Assembly: GCA_023486985.1 (NCBI GenBank)
Contig: JAMDEM010000153.1
Span: forward strand, 1 to 13,798
From: Bacillota bacterium
GTDB taxonomy: Bacteria > Vulcanimicrobiota > JAMDEM01
Direction: 5' to 3'
Length of the DNA stretch: 13,798 bases
Shown: one piece after another, positions 1-7,689 of the stretch
How the letters are laid out: every line of letters starts with the position of its first letter
How positions within the stretch are numbered: the stretch's first letter is position 1
The notes under the pieces: model-generated
What the model saw: the letters and a program-made list of their open reading frames with translations, nothing else
What the model was told of the DNA's origin: nothing
Databases searched by the model: none
Program-made: the position numbers and the translations under genes

Positions 1-79
1 ACATGGAGTTTAAGAACAACAAAGATATATGGGACGAATTTGTGAAACTGGCGCCGAATTTCGCCGGAATCCTGTATAA
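1..79 (+). repeat. 79-bp exact direct repeat of the fdhA interior, at the window edge
   Basis: Bases 1-79 are identical to bases 1610-1688 inside fdhA; the copies diverge at base 80 versus 1689. In the reading frame used by the 1610 copy (ATG at position 3 here) the fragment encodes part of the FdhA catalytic domain and then runs out of frame into the upstream part of fdhA. It is therefore not a gene. It is either a chimeric contig edge or a real rearrangement joining a 3' internal piece of fdhA to its 5' half. Confidence 0.9.
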
Positions 80-105
80 GAGAGAAACCCGTTCAGCTTT
101 GTCCT

Positions 106-2205
106 GTGGGCGCACTCACAGAAAAAAAAGCCATGCATAAAGGACGCACATGGGATTCCACGCCTGTTAGAACCACCTGCCCTTATTGCGGCGTGGGATG
201 CCAGATTGATCTTCATGTTAAAAACAACGAAATTGTCAAGGTCACCGGGGCAGAAGATGTGGAGCCTAATTTCGGTAATCTTTGTGTAAAAGGAAGATTC
301 GGCTATGACTTCGTACATCATCCAGATCGCCTTAATTCGCCGCTTATCCGGAAAAACGGCGAATTAGCTCCTGTATCTTGGCATGAGGCTCTGGACTTTA
401 CCGCCCGGCGCCTCGCCGAAATCAGGGATACTCATGGGCCTGATGCAATCGGTGGCATAAGCTCGTCAAGGTCCACCAACGAGAGTAACTATGCCATGGC
501 AAAATTCATGCGAGCCGCCATTGGCAGTAATAACGTAGATAATTGCGCACGAACCTGACACGCTCCCACTGTTGCCGGTCTGGCAGCAACCCTCGGCTCA
601 GGTGCGATGACCAACTCAATCAGTGAAATAGAGCATTCACCCTGCCTTTTCATAATTGGATCCAATACCATAGAGGCTCACCCGGTCATTGCCTATCGCA
701 TTAAAAAGGCGGCAAAACGGGGCGCTGCAATTATCGTTGTGGACCCCAGAAAAATCGGCATGGTGAAGTTTGCCACAAAATGGCTGAAGCTCAAAGTGGG
801 AACCGATGTGGCTCTTCTCAACGGAATCATGCATGAAATTATAGTGAACGGCTGGGAAGACAAAGAATTCATCCGCCTCAACACCGAGGGTTATGATGAA
901 TGCAAAGCAAAAATAATGGAGTATCCGCCTGAGAGGGCTTCGGAAATATCCGGTGTTCCGGTGGAAGACATCAAAGAAACGGCGCGGATCCTCGGGAAAG
1001 CTGAACGGGTTTCTCTCTTATATACACTCGGGATCACAGAACACACCTGCGGAGTTGATAATGTAAAGACATGCGTAAACCTCCAACTTCTCCTGGGAAA
1101 TCTCGGCAAGGAAAGCGGAGGGATAAACCCGCTGAGGGGACAGAATAATGTTCAGGGAGCCTGCGACATGGGCGCTCTACCCAATTCACTGCCGGGGTAT
1201 CAAAAAGCCGCGGACCCACAGGTCCGGGAAAAATTCGAGGAGGCATGGAAAGTAAATCTTCCCGGCAAAACAGGATTGACCATGACTGGAATGATAACCG
1301 GCTTGAAAGAGGGAACCCTCAAAGCATTATATTGTATCGGTGAAAATATTGTAATGTCCGAGCCTAATCAGGCTCATACAATAGAATGCCTTAAAAAGGC
1401 TGAACTTCTCATTGTGCAGGATATCTTTCTAAATGAAACAACCCGGTACGCCGATGTCGTTTTTCCTGCCTGCTGCTTTGCAGAAGTTGACGGCACCTTC
1501 ACAAATACCGAGAGGAGAGTGCAGCGGGTCAGAAAAGCTGTGAAACCCCCGGGGGAGGCACGCCCCGATTGGTGGATAACAACAGAGCTGGCTGGAAGAC
1601 TCGGATATGACATGGAGTTTAAGAACAACAAAGATATATGGGACGAATTTGTGAAACTGGCGCCGAATTTCGCCGGAATCCTGTATAACCGCATCGAAAA
1701 GCAGGGGCTTCAGTGGCCTTGCCCCACTTGCGAGCATCCGGGCACCAGATTCCTGCATTCAGGCGGTCAATGCGTGTGCGGTAAAGCTGTCTTTTCCAAA
1801 GTAGACTGGCATCCGCCGGCGGAACAACCGGACAAGGACTATCCTTTCATTCTTACAACAGGAAGAAGATTGTGGCATTATCATACGGGCACACAGACCC
1901 GGAACTCACGGGGATTGAATGAAATCTTCCCGGAAGAGCTTCTTGAAGTGAATCCGGTTGACGGGGCGAGCATGGAATTAAACGAAGGAGATTACGCGGT
2001 AATCTCATCCCGCAGGGGGTCCGTAAAAATGAAAGTCCGCCTCACCGAACGCTCGCCGGAAGGAACGGTATTTACCGCCTTTCATTTTCACGAGGCATGC
2101 GGAAATGTTCTTACCAACAATGTTTTTGATCCTGTAACCGATACTGCCGAGTATAAAGCCTGCGCGGTAAAAATCATGAAAGCGCATCCCGGTACGTCTC
2201 AATGA
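106..2205 (+). CDS. fdhA: Formate dehydrogenase catalytic subunit, selenocysteine-containing (5'-truncated)
   Basis: Molybdopterin (Mo or W) oxidoreductase that interconverts formate and CO2; cytoplasmic catalytic subunit. The frame is continuous if TGA 556-558 is read as selenocysteine. The context Cys-Ala-Arg-Thr-Sec-His-Ala-Pro matches the FdhF/FdhA active site (Sec 151 and His 152, counted from GTG 106), and homology continues without a break on both sides. A [4Fe-4S] site is seen as CPYCGVGC (Cys 25, 28, 32) and Cys 60 in LCVKG. The C-terminal pterin-dinucleotide-binding domain spans about residues 575-695. GTG 106 is only the apparent start. The in-frame codons before it read VQLCPVGALTEK, the end of the N-terminal ferredoxin-type region of long, NAD-linked FdhA proteins, so roughly 200 N-terminal residues are missing. 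Real homology begins near base 90, next to the 79-bp chimeric segment. ATG 133 is a weaker alternative start. Cys 539, 542, 556 and 558 form an unusual extra cysteine cluster. A NuoE-like gene follows 25 bases downstream. Confidence 0.93.
556..558 (+). other. UGA codon recoded as selenocysteine
   Basis: This TGA lies exactly at the catalytic Sec/Cys position of formate dehydrogenases, followed by the conserved His. The frame stays open and homologous to the family for another 548 codons. Other genes in the window end in TGA, so a genome-wide reassignment of UGA is not needed. No selA, selB, selC or selD gene is present in this window. Confidence 0.93.
571..590 (+). promoter_or_regulatory. Bacterial SECIS hairpin of fdhA
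   Basis: Twelve bases after the UGA, arms GUUGC and GCAAC enclose an inner UGCC/GGCA stem with a GGUCU apical loop. The loop and spacing closely resemble the E. coli fdhF SECIS, which is bound by the SelB elongation factor. It lies within the coding sequence, as expected for bacteria. Confidence 0.85.
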
Positions 2206-2233
2206 AAACACTTCATTCTGAAAGGAGATAGTG

Positions 2234-2710
2234 ATGCTCTCCATCAAGCAAAAGGACGACATACGGAAAAAGGCAAAGGAATTTCCCGGTCACCGCTCCG
2301 TTTCACTGCCGGCGCTTTACATTGCCCAAAGCGGAAAGGGATACATCGACCGGAAAGACATCGAAGAAATTGCCGGCATTCTTTCCATATCCTATGCCGA
2401 ACTCTACGGCATCGCCAGCTTCTACAATCTTATACATAGAAAACCCATTGGAAAATTCCACATTCAAGTCTGCACCAATATCTCCTGTTCCCTTCTGGGG
2501 GCGGAACACCTTCTCACCCGGCTTGAGAAAAAGCTTGGAATAAGAGAGGGCGGGGCTACCGCCGACGGTATCTTTTCCCTGGAGAGCGTGGAATGTCTTG
2601 GCTCCTGCGATAAAGCTCCGGTGATGATGATCAACGAGAAGTTCCATGAAGCACTGACTGAAAAAAAATTGTCCCGCATTCTTGCTTCCCTGAAAGAGAA
2701 GGCTGAATAA
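2234..2710 (+). CDS. nuoE: NuoE-like [2Fe-2S] subunit of NAD-linked formate dehydrogenase
   Basis: Thioredoxin-fold [2Fe-2S] protein of 158 aa, the usual size for the NuoE/HndA family. Ligand cysteines are Cys 80 and Cys 85 (CTNISC) and Cys 121 and Cys 125 (CLGSC), the C-x4-C / C-x3-C family pattern. An N-terminal helical part (residues 1-70) includes the conserved ASFYN segment. ATG 2234 is preferred over the adjacent GTG 2231 because AAAGGAG at 2221-2227 sits 6 bases before it. The gene lies between fdhA and the NuoF-like gene (2-base gap), so it is most likely the electron-transfer partner in a soluble formate:NAD+ oxidoreductase. Related subunits also occur in NADP- or ferredoxin-linked and bifurcating hydrogenases and formate dehydrogenases, so the final acceptor is inferred. 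Confidence 0.9.
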   Translation: MLSIKQKDDIRKKAKEFPGHRSVSLPALYIAQSGKGYIDRKDIEEIAGILSISYAELYGIASFYNLIHRKPIGKFHIQVCTNISCSLLGAEHLLTRLEKKLGIREGGATADGIFSLESVECLGSCDKAPVMMINEKFHEALTEKKLSRILASLKEKAE

Positions 2711-2712
2711 AA

Positions 2713-3957
2713 ATGGAAGAATTAAAAATCCTTTTGAAAAACATACACAAAGATGAATCAAAAAAACTGGAAACTTACATTTCCGGCGGCGGATATGAAG
2801 CTCTTCAAAAAGCGCTTTCAAAAAAGCCTGACGATATCGTTGAGACAGTAAAGAAATCAGGTTTGAGGGGCAGGGGCGGCGCGGGCTTCCCGGCTGCCGT
2901 CAAATGGAATTTCATTCCCAGGGACTGCAGCCAACCCGTGTACCTTATAGCCAATGCAGATGAGGGCGAGCCGGGAACATTCAAAGATCATATACTAATG
3001 GAAAAAGATCCCCACCTGCTGATCGAAGGAATGCTGATTGCCGGCTACGCAGTACATTCCTTTCAGGGATTTATCTACATAAGAGGTGAATTCGCAGAAA
3101 TTGCGCAAATACTTGAACAGGCAATTGCAGAAGCGAGACAGGCGGGATATTTAGGAAAAAACATCCTGAAATCGGGATTTAATTTTGATATTAATGTATA
3201 CCGCGGAGCGGGTTCCTACGTTTGTGGAGAAGAAACCGCGCTCATTGAGTCACTGGAAGGGAAAAGAGGGCAGCCCCGCCTTAAGCCGCCCTATCCGGCA
3301 GCTTCCGGATTATACGGCTCTCCCACTGTGGTCAACAATGTTGAGACTCTTGCGTGCCTCCCTTTCATTGTCCGTGAAGGACCAGAACGATTTGCCTCCA
3401 TTGGAATTCCCGGCAACACAGGCACAAAGCTTTTCTGCATCAGCGGGGAAGTCAACAAACCGGGATGCTATGAATTTCCCCTTGGGGTGCCTCTTCTCAA
3501 TCTTGTCTATGACGTGGCTGGAGGTATACGGGGGGACAGGAAACTTAAAGCAGTCATACCCGGCGGACTTTCCACTCCGGTTCTCTCTGCCCGGGAAGCG
3601 GATGTACTTATGGACTTCGATTCACTCGCCGCGGCAGGGACAATGCTGGGTTCTGCAGGAGTTATTGTGTTAAGTGAGAATGCCTCAATTCCAGAAATTG
3701 CACTGCGAACCGCCCGTTTCTACGCTAACGAATCATGCGGACAATGCACGCCCTGCCGTGAGGGAACGGGAAAACTAAGACTCTTACTGGAAAGAATCTT
3801 TCTCGGAAGCGGAGAAGCCGATGATATCCGGCGTATAATGAAAATTTGCACCTCCCTTAAGGGAATTTCCCTTTGCCCCCTTGGTGACGCTGCATTCCTT
3901 CCAATCTTTAACTTCGTTGAGAAGTTTCACGGGGAGTTTGAAGCTCTTATTCGATGA
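2713..3957 (+). CDS. nuoF: NuoF-like NADH-binding flavoprotein subunit of formate dehydrogenase
   Basis: Diaphorase subunit of 414 aa carrying FMN, the NAD(H) site and one [4Fe-4S] cluster. Visible motifs are GRGGAGFP (residues 53-60, NADH site), NADEGEPGTFKD (81-92, FMN site), GAGSYVCGEETAL (about 166-177), and the cluster ligands Cys 342, 345 and 348 in SCGQCTPCREG with Cys 388 in SLCPLGD. The length matches plain NuoF (about 420-450 aa). It lacks the extra N-terminal thioredoxin and C-terminal ferredoxin domains of HydB/HndC-type subunits. It starts 2 bases after the NuoE-like stop, consistent with one transcript. No other complex I subunits are nearby, so its role is with FdhA: electrons pass from the Sec-Mo/W site through FeS clusters to FMN and NAD+. 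Confidence 0.93.
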   Translation: MEELKILLKNIHKDESKKLETYISGGGYEALQKALSKKPDDIVETVKKSGLRGRGGAGFPAAVKWNFIPRDCSQPVYLIANADEGEPGTFKDHILMEKDPHLLIEGMLIAGYAVHSFQGFIYIRGEFAEIAQILEQAIAEARQAGYLGKNILKSGFNFDINVYRGAGSYVCGEETALIESLEGKRGQPRLKPPYPAASGLYGSPTVVNNVETLACLPFIVREGPERFASIGIPGNTGTKLFCISGEVNKPGCYEFPLGVPLLNLVYDVAGGIRGDRKLKAVIPGGLSTPVLSAREADVLMDFDSLAAAGTMLGSAGVIVLSENASIPEIALRTARFYANESCGQCTPCREGTGKLRLLLERIFLGSGEADDIRRIMKICTSLKGISLCPLGDAAFLPIFNFVEKFHGEFEALIR

Positions 3958-4003
3958 GCGCCATACTTGCTGCAGTTCATTATTTTGCAATCGGAATACC
4001 CCG

Positions 4004-4016
4004 CAGGCGAAGCCTG
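4004..4016 (+). other. Small hairpin after the formate dehydrogenase operon
   Basis: CAGGC / GCCTG with a GAA loop lies 47 bases after the NuoF-like stop. No T-run follows, so it is not a convincing terminator. It could protect the 3' end of the mRNA or be part of an interspersed palindrome. Confidence 0.35.
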
Positions 4017-4023
4017 AGGATAT

Positions 4024-4051
4024 CACGGGCTCTGCCGTGTTAGTTTATAAT
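4024..4051 (+). promoter_or_regulatory. Candidate promoter and dyad upstream of pruA
   Basis: A perfect TATAAT (4046-4051) is preceded by an inverted repeat CACGG-N6-CCGTG (4024-4039) where the spacer and -35 would lie. The -35 is poor, so the dyad may be an activator or repressor site. Transcription would begin near 4058 and leave a leader of about 80 bases before pruA. The dyad could instead be a weak terminator for the operon upstream. Confidence 0.35.
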
Positions 4052-4140
4052 TGACCCTGCAGGATTTTTGAAGGCTTCATTAAATAATGAATTATCATAT
4101 ATTCTGGAAAGTTTCGGAAATCAAAAAGAAGGAGTCTATC

Positions 4141-5817
4141 ATGTTTAATGCCAGTTACTCAATTCCCAAACCCGTTAACGAGAAAGTATTGACTTATGCT
4201 CCTCATTCTAATGAGCGAAGGGACTTAAGCAAAAAACTTGATGAGATATATAGTGAATTCATAGAAATCCCAATAATTATAGACGGCAAAGAAGTAAGGA
4301 CAGGCGATACGTCGGATATAATATGCCCTCATGAACACAAGCATAAACTGGGCAAGTTTCATAAGGTAAACGAAGATTCTGTGCTAAAGGCTATAAAAGC
4401 GGCAAAAGGGGCGAAACGTGACTGGGCTGCCATGCCTTTTAAAGACAGGGCTTCTATATTCCTTCGCGCCGCAGAGTTAATTGCAGGTCATTATCGCTTC
4501 ACACTGAATGCATCAACCATGCTTTGCCAGAGCAAAAGCTGCCACCAGGCTGAAATTGATTCCGCCTGCGAGCTGATAGACTTCCTGCGCTTCAATGCCC
4601 ACTTTGCTGAATCCATTTATAATGACCAGCCTTTTTCCGTGCCGGGAGTCTGGAATTACGTGGAATACCGCCCTCTTGAGGGTTTTGTCTATGCCGTTAC
4701 CCCCTTCAATTTCACCGCCATTGCGGGAAATCTGCCGACATCTCCAGCTTTAATGGGAAATACAGTTGTCTGGAAACCGGCATCAACAGCCATTCATTCC
4801 GGATATCACGTCATGAAAATTCTAAAAGAAGCGGGCCTGCCTGACGGAGTAATAAATTTTGTTCCCGGCTCAGGCAATATCATCAGCAGCGCTGTATTCA
4901 AGGACCCCGACCTGGGCGGCATTCACTTTACCGGCTCTACAGATGTTTTCAGCAATTTCTGGAAGACAATTGCAGATAATCTGTCCCTGTATAAATCATA
5001 TCCGGTTCTTATAGGCGAAACAGGCGGGAAAAATTTTGTTTTTGTTCATCCCTCGGCTGATATCAGTGAAGTAGCAGCCGGCATTATCCGCGGCGCTTTC
5101 GAGTATCAGGGACAGAAATGCAGCGCCGCTTCAAGAGCATATATCCCCAGGTCAATGTGGCTCACACTTAAAGAAATCCTGGTTGAAGAAATAAAGACAA
5201 TTAAACTCGGGGATGTCAGAGATTTTTCAAATTTCATGAACGCTGTAATTGATAAGGCATCATTTGACAGGATTACGGGCTATATCAATAAAGCCGGTAA
5301 ATCCCCCAGTGCAAGGATCATTTCCGGAGGAAAGGGTAATGATTCAACGGGTTATTTCATTGAACCCACTGTTATTGAAGCCCTCGACCCTTATTATGAA
5401 ACTATGCAGGTTGAGCTTTTCGGGCCCGTAATAACCGTTTATGTTTATGAGGATAACAAATATGAAGAAACCCTTGAAATCTGCAACGGCACATCCCCCT
5501 TCGGCCTTACCGGCGCCATCTTCGCAAGAGACAGGGCAGCCATTCAGCTTGCCCACAAGAAGCTTCTTTATTCAGCCGGTAATTTCTATGTAAATGACAA
5601 GCCAACCGGTGCCGTTGTGGGCCAGCAGCCATTCGGCGGATCGCGATACTCCGGCACGAATGATAAGGCGGGAAGCAGTCTCAACCTCAGGAGATGGACA
5701 AATCCCAGAACAGTAAAAGAGAATTTCTCTCCGGTGGTTGATTACAGGTATCCATTCCTGAATGAAGAACCCTCCGGACCGGCACGAGGGAAAAAGCGGG
5801 AATTGTCAGGTGTTTAA
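4141..5817 (+). CDS. pruA: 1-pyrroline-5-carboxylate (glutamate-semialdehyde) dehydrogenase
   Basis: NAD-dependent aldehyde dehydrogenase that oxidises glutamate-5-semialdehyde to glutamate, the second step of proline catabolism. The product is 558 aa, close to the monofunctional P5CDH family (ALDH4 type, about 540-560 aa), with no proline dehydrogenase domain. The general base is Glu 293 (IGETGGKN) and the catalytic nucleophile is Cys 327 (GQKCSAASR). TPFNFTAIAGN and HFTGST mark the NAD-binding Rossmann part, and a C-terminal QQPFGGSRYSGTNDK motif is present. ATG 4141 is chosen because AAGAAGGAG ends 6 bases before it; the in-frame ATG 4087 would add 18 unconserved residues and has no ribosome site. 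No proline dehydrogenase gene is adjacent. The gene stands alone and ends at a strong terminator. Confidence 0.92.
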   Translation: MFNASYSIPKPVNEKVLTYAPHSNERRDLSKKLDEIYSEFIEIPIIIDGKEVRTGDTSDIICPHEHKHKLGKFHKVNEDSVLKAIKAAKGAKRDWAAMPFKDRASIFLRAAELIAGHYRFTLNASTMLCQSKSCHQAEIDSACELIDFLRFNAHFAESIYNDQPFSVPGVWNYVEYRPLEGFVYAVTPFNFTAIAGNLPTSPALMGNTVVWKPASTAIHSGYHVMKILKEAGLPDGVINFVPGSGNIISSAVFKDPDLGGIHFTGSTDVFSNFWKTIADNLSLYKSYPVLIGETGGKNFVFVHPSADISEVAAGIIRGAFEYQGQKCSAASRAYIPRSMWLTLKEILVEEIKTIKLGDVRDFSNFMNAVIDKASFDRITGYINKAGKSPSARIISGGKGNDSTGYFIEPTVIEALDPYYETMQVELFGPVITVYVYEDNKYEETLEICNGTSPFGLTGAIFARDRAAIQLAHKKLLYSAGNFYVNDKPTGAVVGQQPFGGSRYSGTNDKAGSSLNLRRWTNPRTVKENFSPVVDYRYPFLNEEPSGPARGKKRELSGV

Positions 5818-5899
5818 GACTGCATGATTTAAGCGCCCTGCTGCCTAATCATAAAACAGGCTTATTAATGCAGGCTGGAGTCTAAAATCAGTAATAATG

Positions 5900-5928
5900 C
5901 GGGTTTGCCTGAATAGCAAACCCGTTTT
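5900..5928 (+). terminator. Intrinsic terminator of pruA
   Basis: A 9-bp perfect stem, CGGGTTTGC / GCAAACCCG, with a 7-base loop is followed by TTTT. It lies 83 bases after the pruA stop. Confidence 0.88.
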
Positions 5929-5970
5929 ATGTAGAGCACGGTCTGTCATCCCTATTATTGCAATTGTAGT

Positions 5971-5995
5971 GGCAAAGCTTGCTTTGCCTTTTTTT
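5971..5995 (+). terminator. Second intrinsic terminator
   Basis: GGCAAAG / CTTTGCC with a CTTG tetraloop is followed by seven T. It lies only 43 bases after the pruA terminator with no gene between them. It may be a back-up terminator or the surviving end of a lost transcription unit. Confidence 0.85.
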
Positions 5996-5999
5996 ATGA

Positions 6000-6158
6000 A
6001 TTCCCAAGCCTGAAGCTGATGCGGCTTACTCTTATGTTACTCAGCAAAACCCTGATGTATTCACTATTTACTGCTCAGGCTCTAGCCACACTGATATAAC
6101 CGGAGTTAGACTAAACCATCCACTGTATAGTTCACAAGAAGGATTGATTACTAAATAA
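6000..6158 (+). pseudogene. Coding remnant without a start, 52 codons
   Basis: After TGA 5997-5999, a frame open for 52 codons reads like natural protein (for example QQNPDVFTIYCSGSSHTD) and ends at TAA 6156-6158. There is no standard start codon, and it begins directly after the T-run of a terminator. I do not recognise the family. It may be the 3' end of a gene whose 5' part was lost, or a chance open frame. Its stop overlaps the ribosome site of the mini-ORF that follows. Confidence 0.3.
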
Positions 6159-6175
6159 AGGAGGACGGGGGTAAG

Positions 6176-6208
6176 ATGAATTTTAACCAAGTAAACCCGA
6201 TAGACTAA
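6176..6208 (+). CDS. Ten-codon mini-ORF with strong Shine-Dalgarno, probable gene-start remnant
   Basis: AAAGGAGG at 6157-6164 precedes ATG 6176 by 11 bases. The peptide MNFNQVNPID then ends at TAA. It resembles the first residues of the glycine-zipper protein at 10329 (MALNPVNPMG); the shared Asn, Val, Asn and Pro residues use different synonymous codons, as expected of a diverged paralog rather than a recent copy. I infer the truncated 5' end of a related gene. A leader peptide is an alternative, but no + strand gene follows. The rest of the 5818-6244 gap shows nothing further that I can support. Confidence 0.3.
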   Translation: MNFNQVNPID

Positions 6209-6244
6209 GTACAATTCATGAGTGCAATCGGCGTCCGCACAGCC

Positions 6245-7528
6245 TTAAGCCGTGGCTCGAAAAGTTCTACCTAAAACCCATTCAGATACCGGAATCACCT
6301 TAATCGTATAATTATTTACCTTGACAGTATCCCTGTAATATCCTGTCAAAATTAGAGCAGAAGAAAGACCAAGCTCGGTTATTGCTTCAACCAGAGCTTT
6401 TATTTCTCTCTTCTTAGTTTTTTCTTCGCTCAAATCAGCACAAACCTGAATCAGCTCTGGTTTCTGATTGCCCTTTTTCACAAAAAAATCTACCTCAAGA
6501 TCACTTTTTGTTTTATAATAATAAACCTCTTCAAAAAACTGACATAAATGCAGAAAAACGCAATTTTCCAGCATTCTGCCGTAATCCTCGGAAAATCGAA
6601 AAGACACAGCATTTGCTAAACCGGTATCAACAGCGTATATTTTTTTCAAGGATTTCTGCTGTCTTTTTAAAGAATAAGAAAATTGAGGCACCTCAAAAAC
6701 CAAAAAAGCATCTTTAAAATATTCAAGATAATTGGACGCCGCCTGAAATGAAACATCAAAAGCTCTTTCAACGGAAGCAATAGATAAAACTTTCCCCGCG
6801 CCGCTCAACAGGTAAAGCCCCATCTTTTCCAAAACATTTTTCTGACGAATATCATAACGTCCGACAATATCTTTCTCCAGAATATCAAAATAATATTGTT
6901 TAAGAAGCTCCTCGTTTTCCTCTAAAACAATTTTTGGGAAGCCGCCCAGCTTCAAATACCTGTCAAAATATCTGGCAATTTTCATCTCCTGCAGGATGAA
7001 ATCTTTCTCACTTTTCAGGTTGATTTTTTTAAATGATAAATATTCTCTGAAGTTTAAAGGCATCAGATTATAAGAAAGATGCCTGCCGGTCAGGAGGGAT
7101 GACAGCTCCCTGCTTAACAATTTAGATGAAGAGCCGGATACAAAAATTTTATACCGCGAGCCGTCGCGAAGCTTGCGAATCACCTTTTCCCAGTGTTTTA
7201 TATTTTGAATTTCGTCAAAAAAAAGATACTTTAATTTAGAACTATAGTATTGCTCATAAGTCTCTATTAATTCCTCGATAATTTGCGGCGTGTTATTATC
7301 AATAAAAAATGGGTCTTCAAAATTAATGTACAACCAGCTTTCTTCTCTGAGGCTTCTCATCAGCAGTTTTAAAACAGAGGATTTGCCGCTTCTTCTGGGA
7401 CCAACAATATCAACAATTTCACCACTTTTTACATCAATTTTATCTACGAGCGCGCGGTGAAACAAGGCATTTTCTTTTGCCGATTTTTGCCAGAAATCTA
7501 TTATTTTGATTAATTGTTTTTTATCCAT
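6245..7528 (-). CDS. AAA ATPase with DUF4143-type C-terminal domain
   Basis: P-loop ATPase of 427 aa, the usual length for this widespread, poorly understood family. Walker A is GPRRSGKS (residues 43-50), Walker B is YLFFDEIQN (101-109), a sensor-like SGSSSK is at 131-136 and LTGRH at 146-150. A winged-helix-like segment covers about 225-280. The C-terminal DUF4143 part contains ENCVFLHL (Glu 321), LEVDFFV (Glu 345, Asp 347) and ELIQV (Gln 361), resembling a PD-(D/E)xK-like nuclease fold that is often degenerate. Members are usually solitary and patchily distributed, consistent with horizontal transfer, and no substrate is firmly known. There is no Shine-Dalgarno before the ATG, but a promoter ends 12 bases upstream, implying a leaderless or near-leaderless mRNA. 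It looks more AT-rich than the flanking operons by eye. Confidence 0.88.
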   Translation of the reverse strand: MDKKQLIKIIDFWQKSAKENALFHRALVDKIDVKSGEIVDIVGPRRSGKSSVLKLLMRSLREESWLYINFEDPFFIDNNTPQIIEELIETYEQYYSSKLKYLFFDEIQNIKHWEKVIRKLRDGSRYKIFVSGSSSKLLSRELSSLLTGRHLSYNLMPLNFREYLSFKKINLKSEKDFILQEMKIARYFDRYLKLGGFPKIVLEENEELLKQYYFDILEKDIVGRYDIRQKNVLEKMGLYLLSGAGKVLSIASVERAFDVSFQAASNYLEYFKDAFLVFEVPQFSYSLKRQQKSLKKIYAVDTGLANAVSFRFSEDYGRMLENCVFLHLCQFFEEVYYYKTKSDLEVDFFVKKGNQKPELIQVCADLSEEKTKKREIKALVEAITELGLSSALILTGYYRDTVKVNNYTIKVIPVSEWVLGRTFRATA

Positions 7529-7540
7529 ATACTAATGTAT

Positions 7541-7569
7541 AGTTTAATATATTTCAATATTTTAGTCAA
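7541..7569 (-). promoter_or_regulatory. Promoter of the DUF4143 ATPase gene, implying leaderless mRNA
   Basis: On the minus strand TTGACT (7564-7569), a 17-base spacer and TAAACT (7541-7546) form a good sigma-70-type promoter. The -10 ends 12 bases before the ATG, so transcription should start within about 5 bases of the start codon. This agrees with the absence of a ribosome-binding site. Confidence 0.55.
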
Positions 7570-7689
7570 GTATACTTATGCAAAATTTCAATTATCCTAA
7601 CTCGTAAAGACCTGCGCCGGGCTGTTTATACAGCGAAAACAGTCCACGCTGTCCCAGTGCTACGAAACCCTGCCGTTTTTCATGCGGTT

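Noticed and set aside
106..558. Separate 150-aa truncated formate dehydrogenase ending at TGA 556
   Set aside because: The TGA is the selenocysteine codon. The following frame continues the same domain, so this is one gene.
3954..4043. 29-codon ORF starting in the NuoF-like stop (ATGA overlap)
   Set aside because: It runs through the hairpins after the operon, has no recognisable domain, and its Arg-rich tail looks like translated palindrome. Chance overlap is more likely.
6219..6275. 18-codon ORF MSAIGVRTALSR... before the ATPase stop
   Set aside because: No ribosome site and it runs into the 3' end of the opposite-strand ATPase gene.
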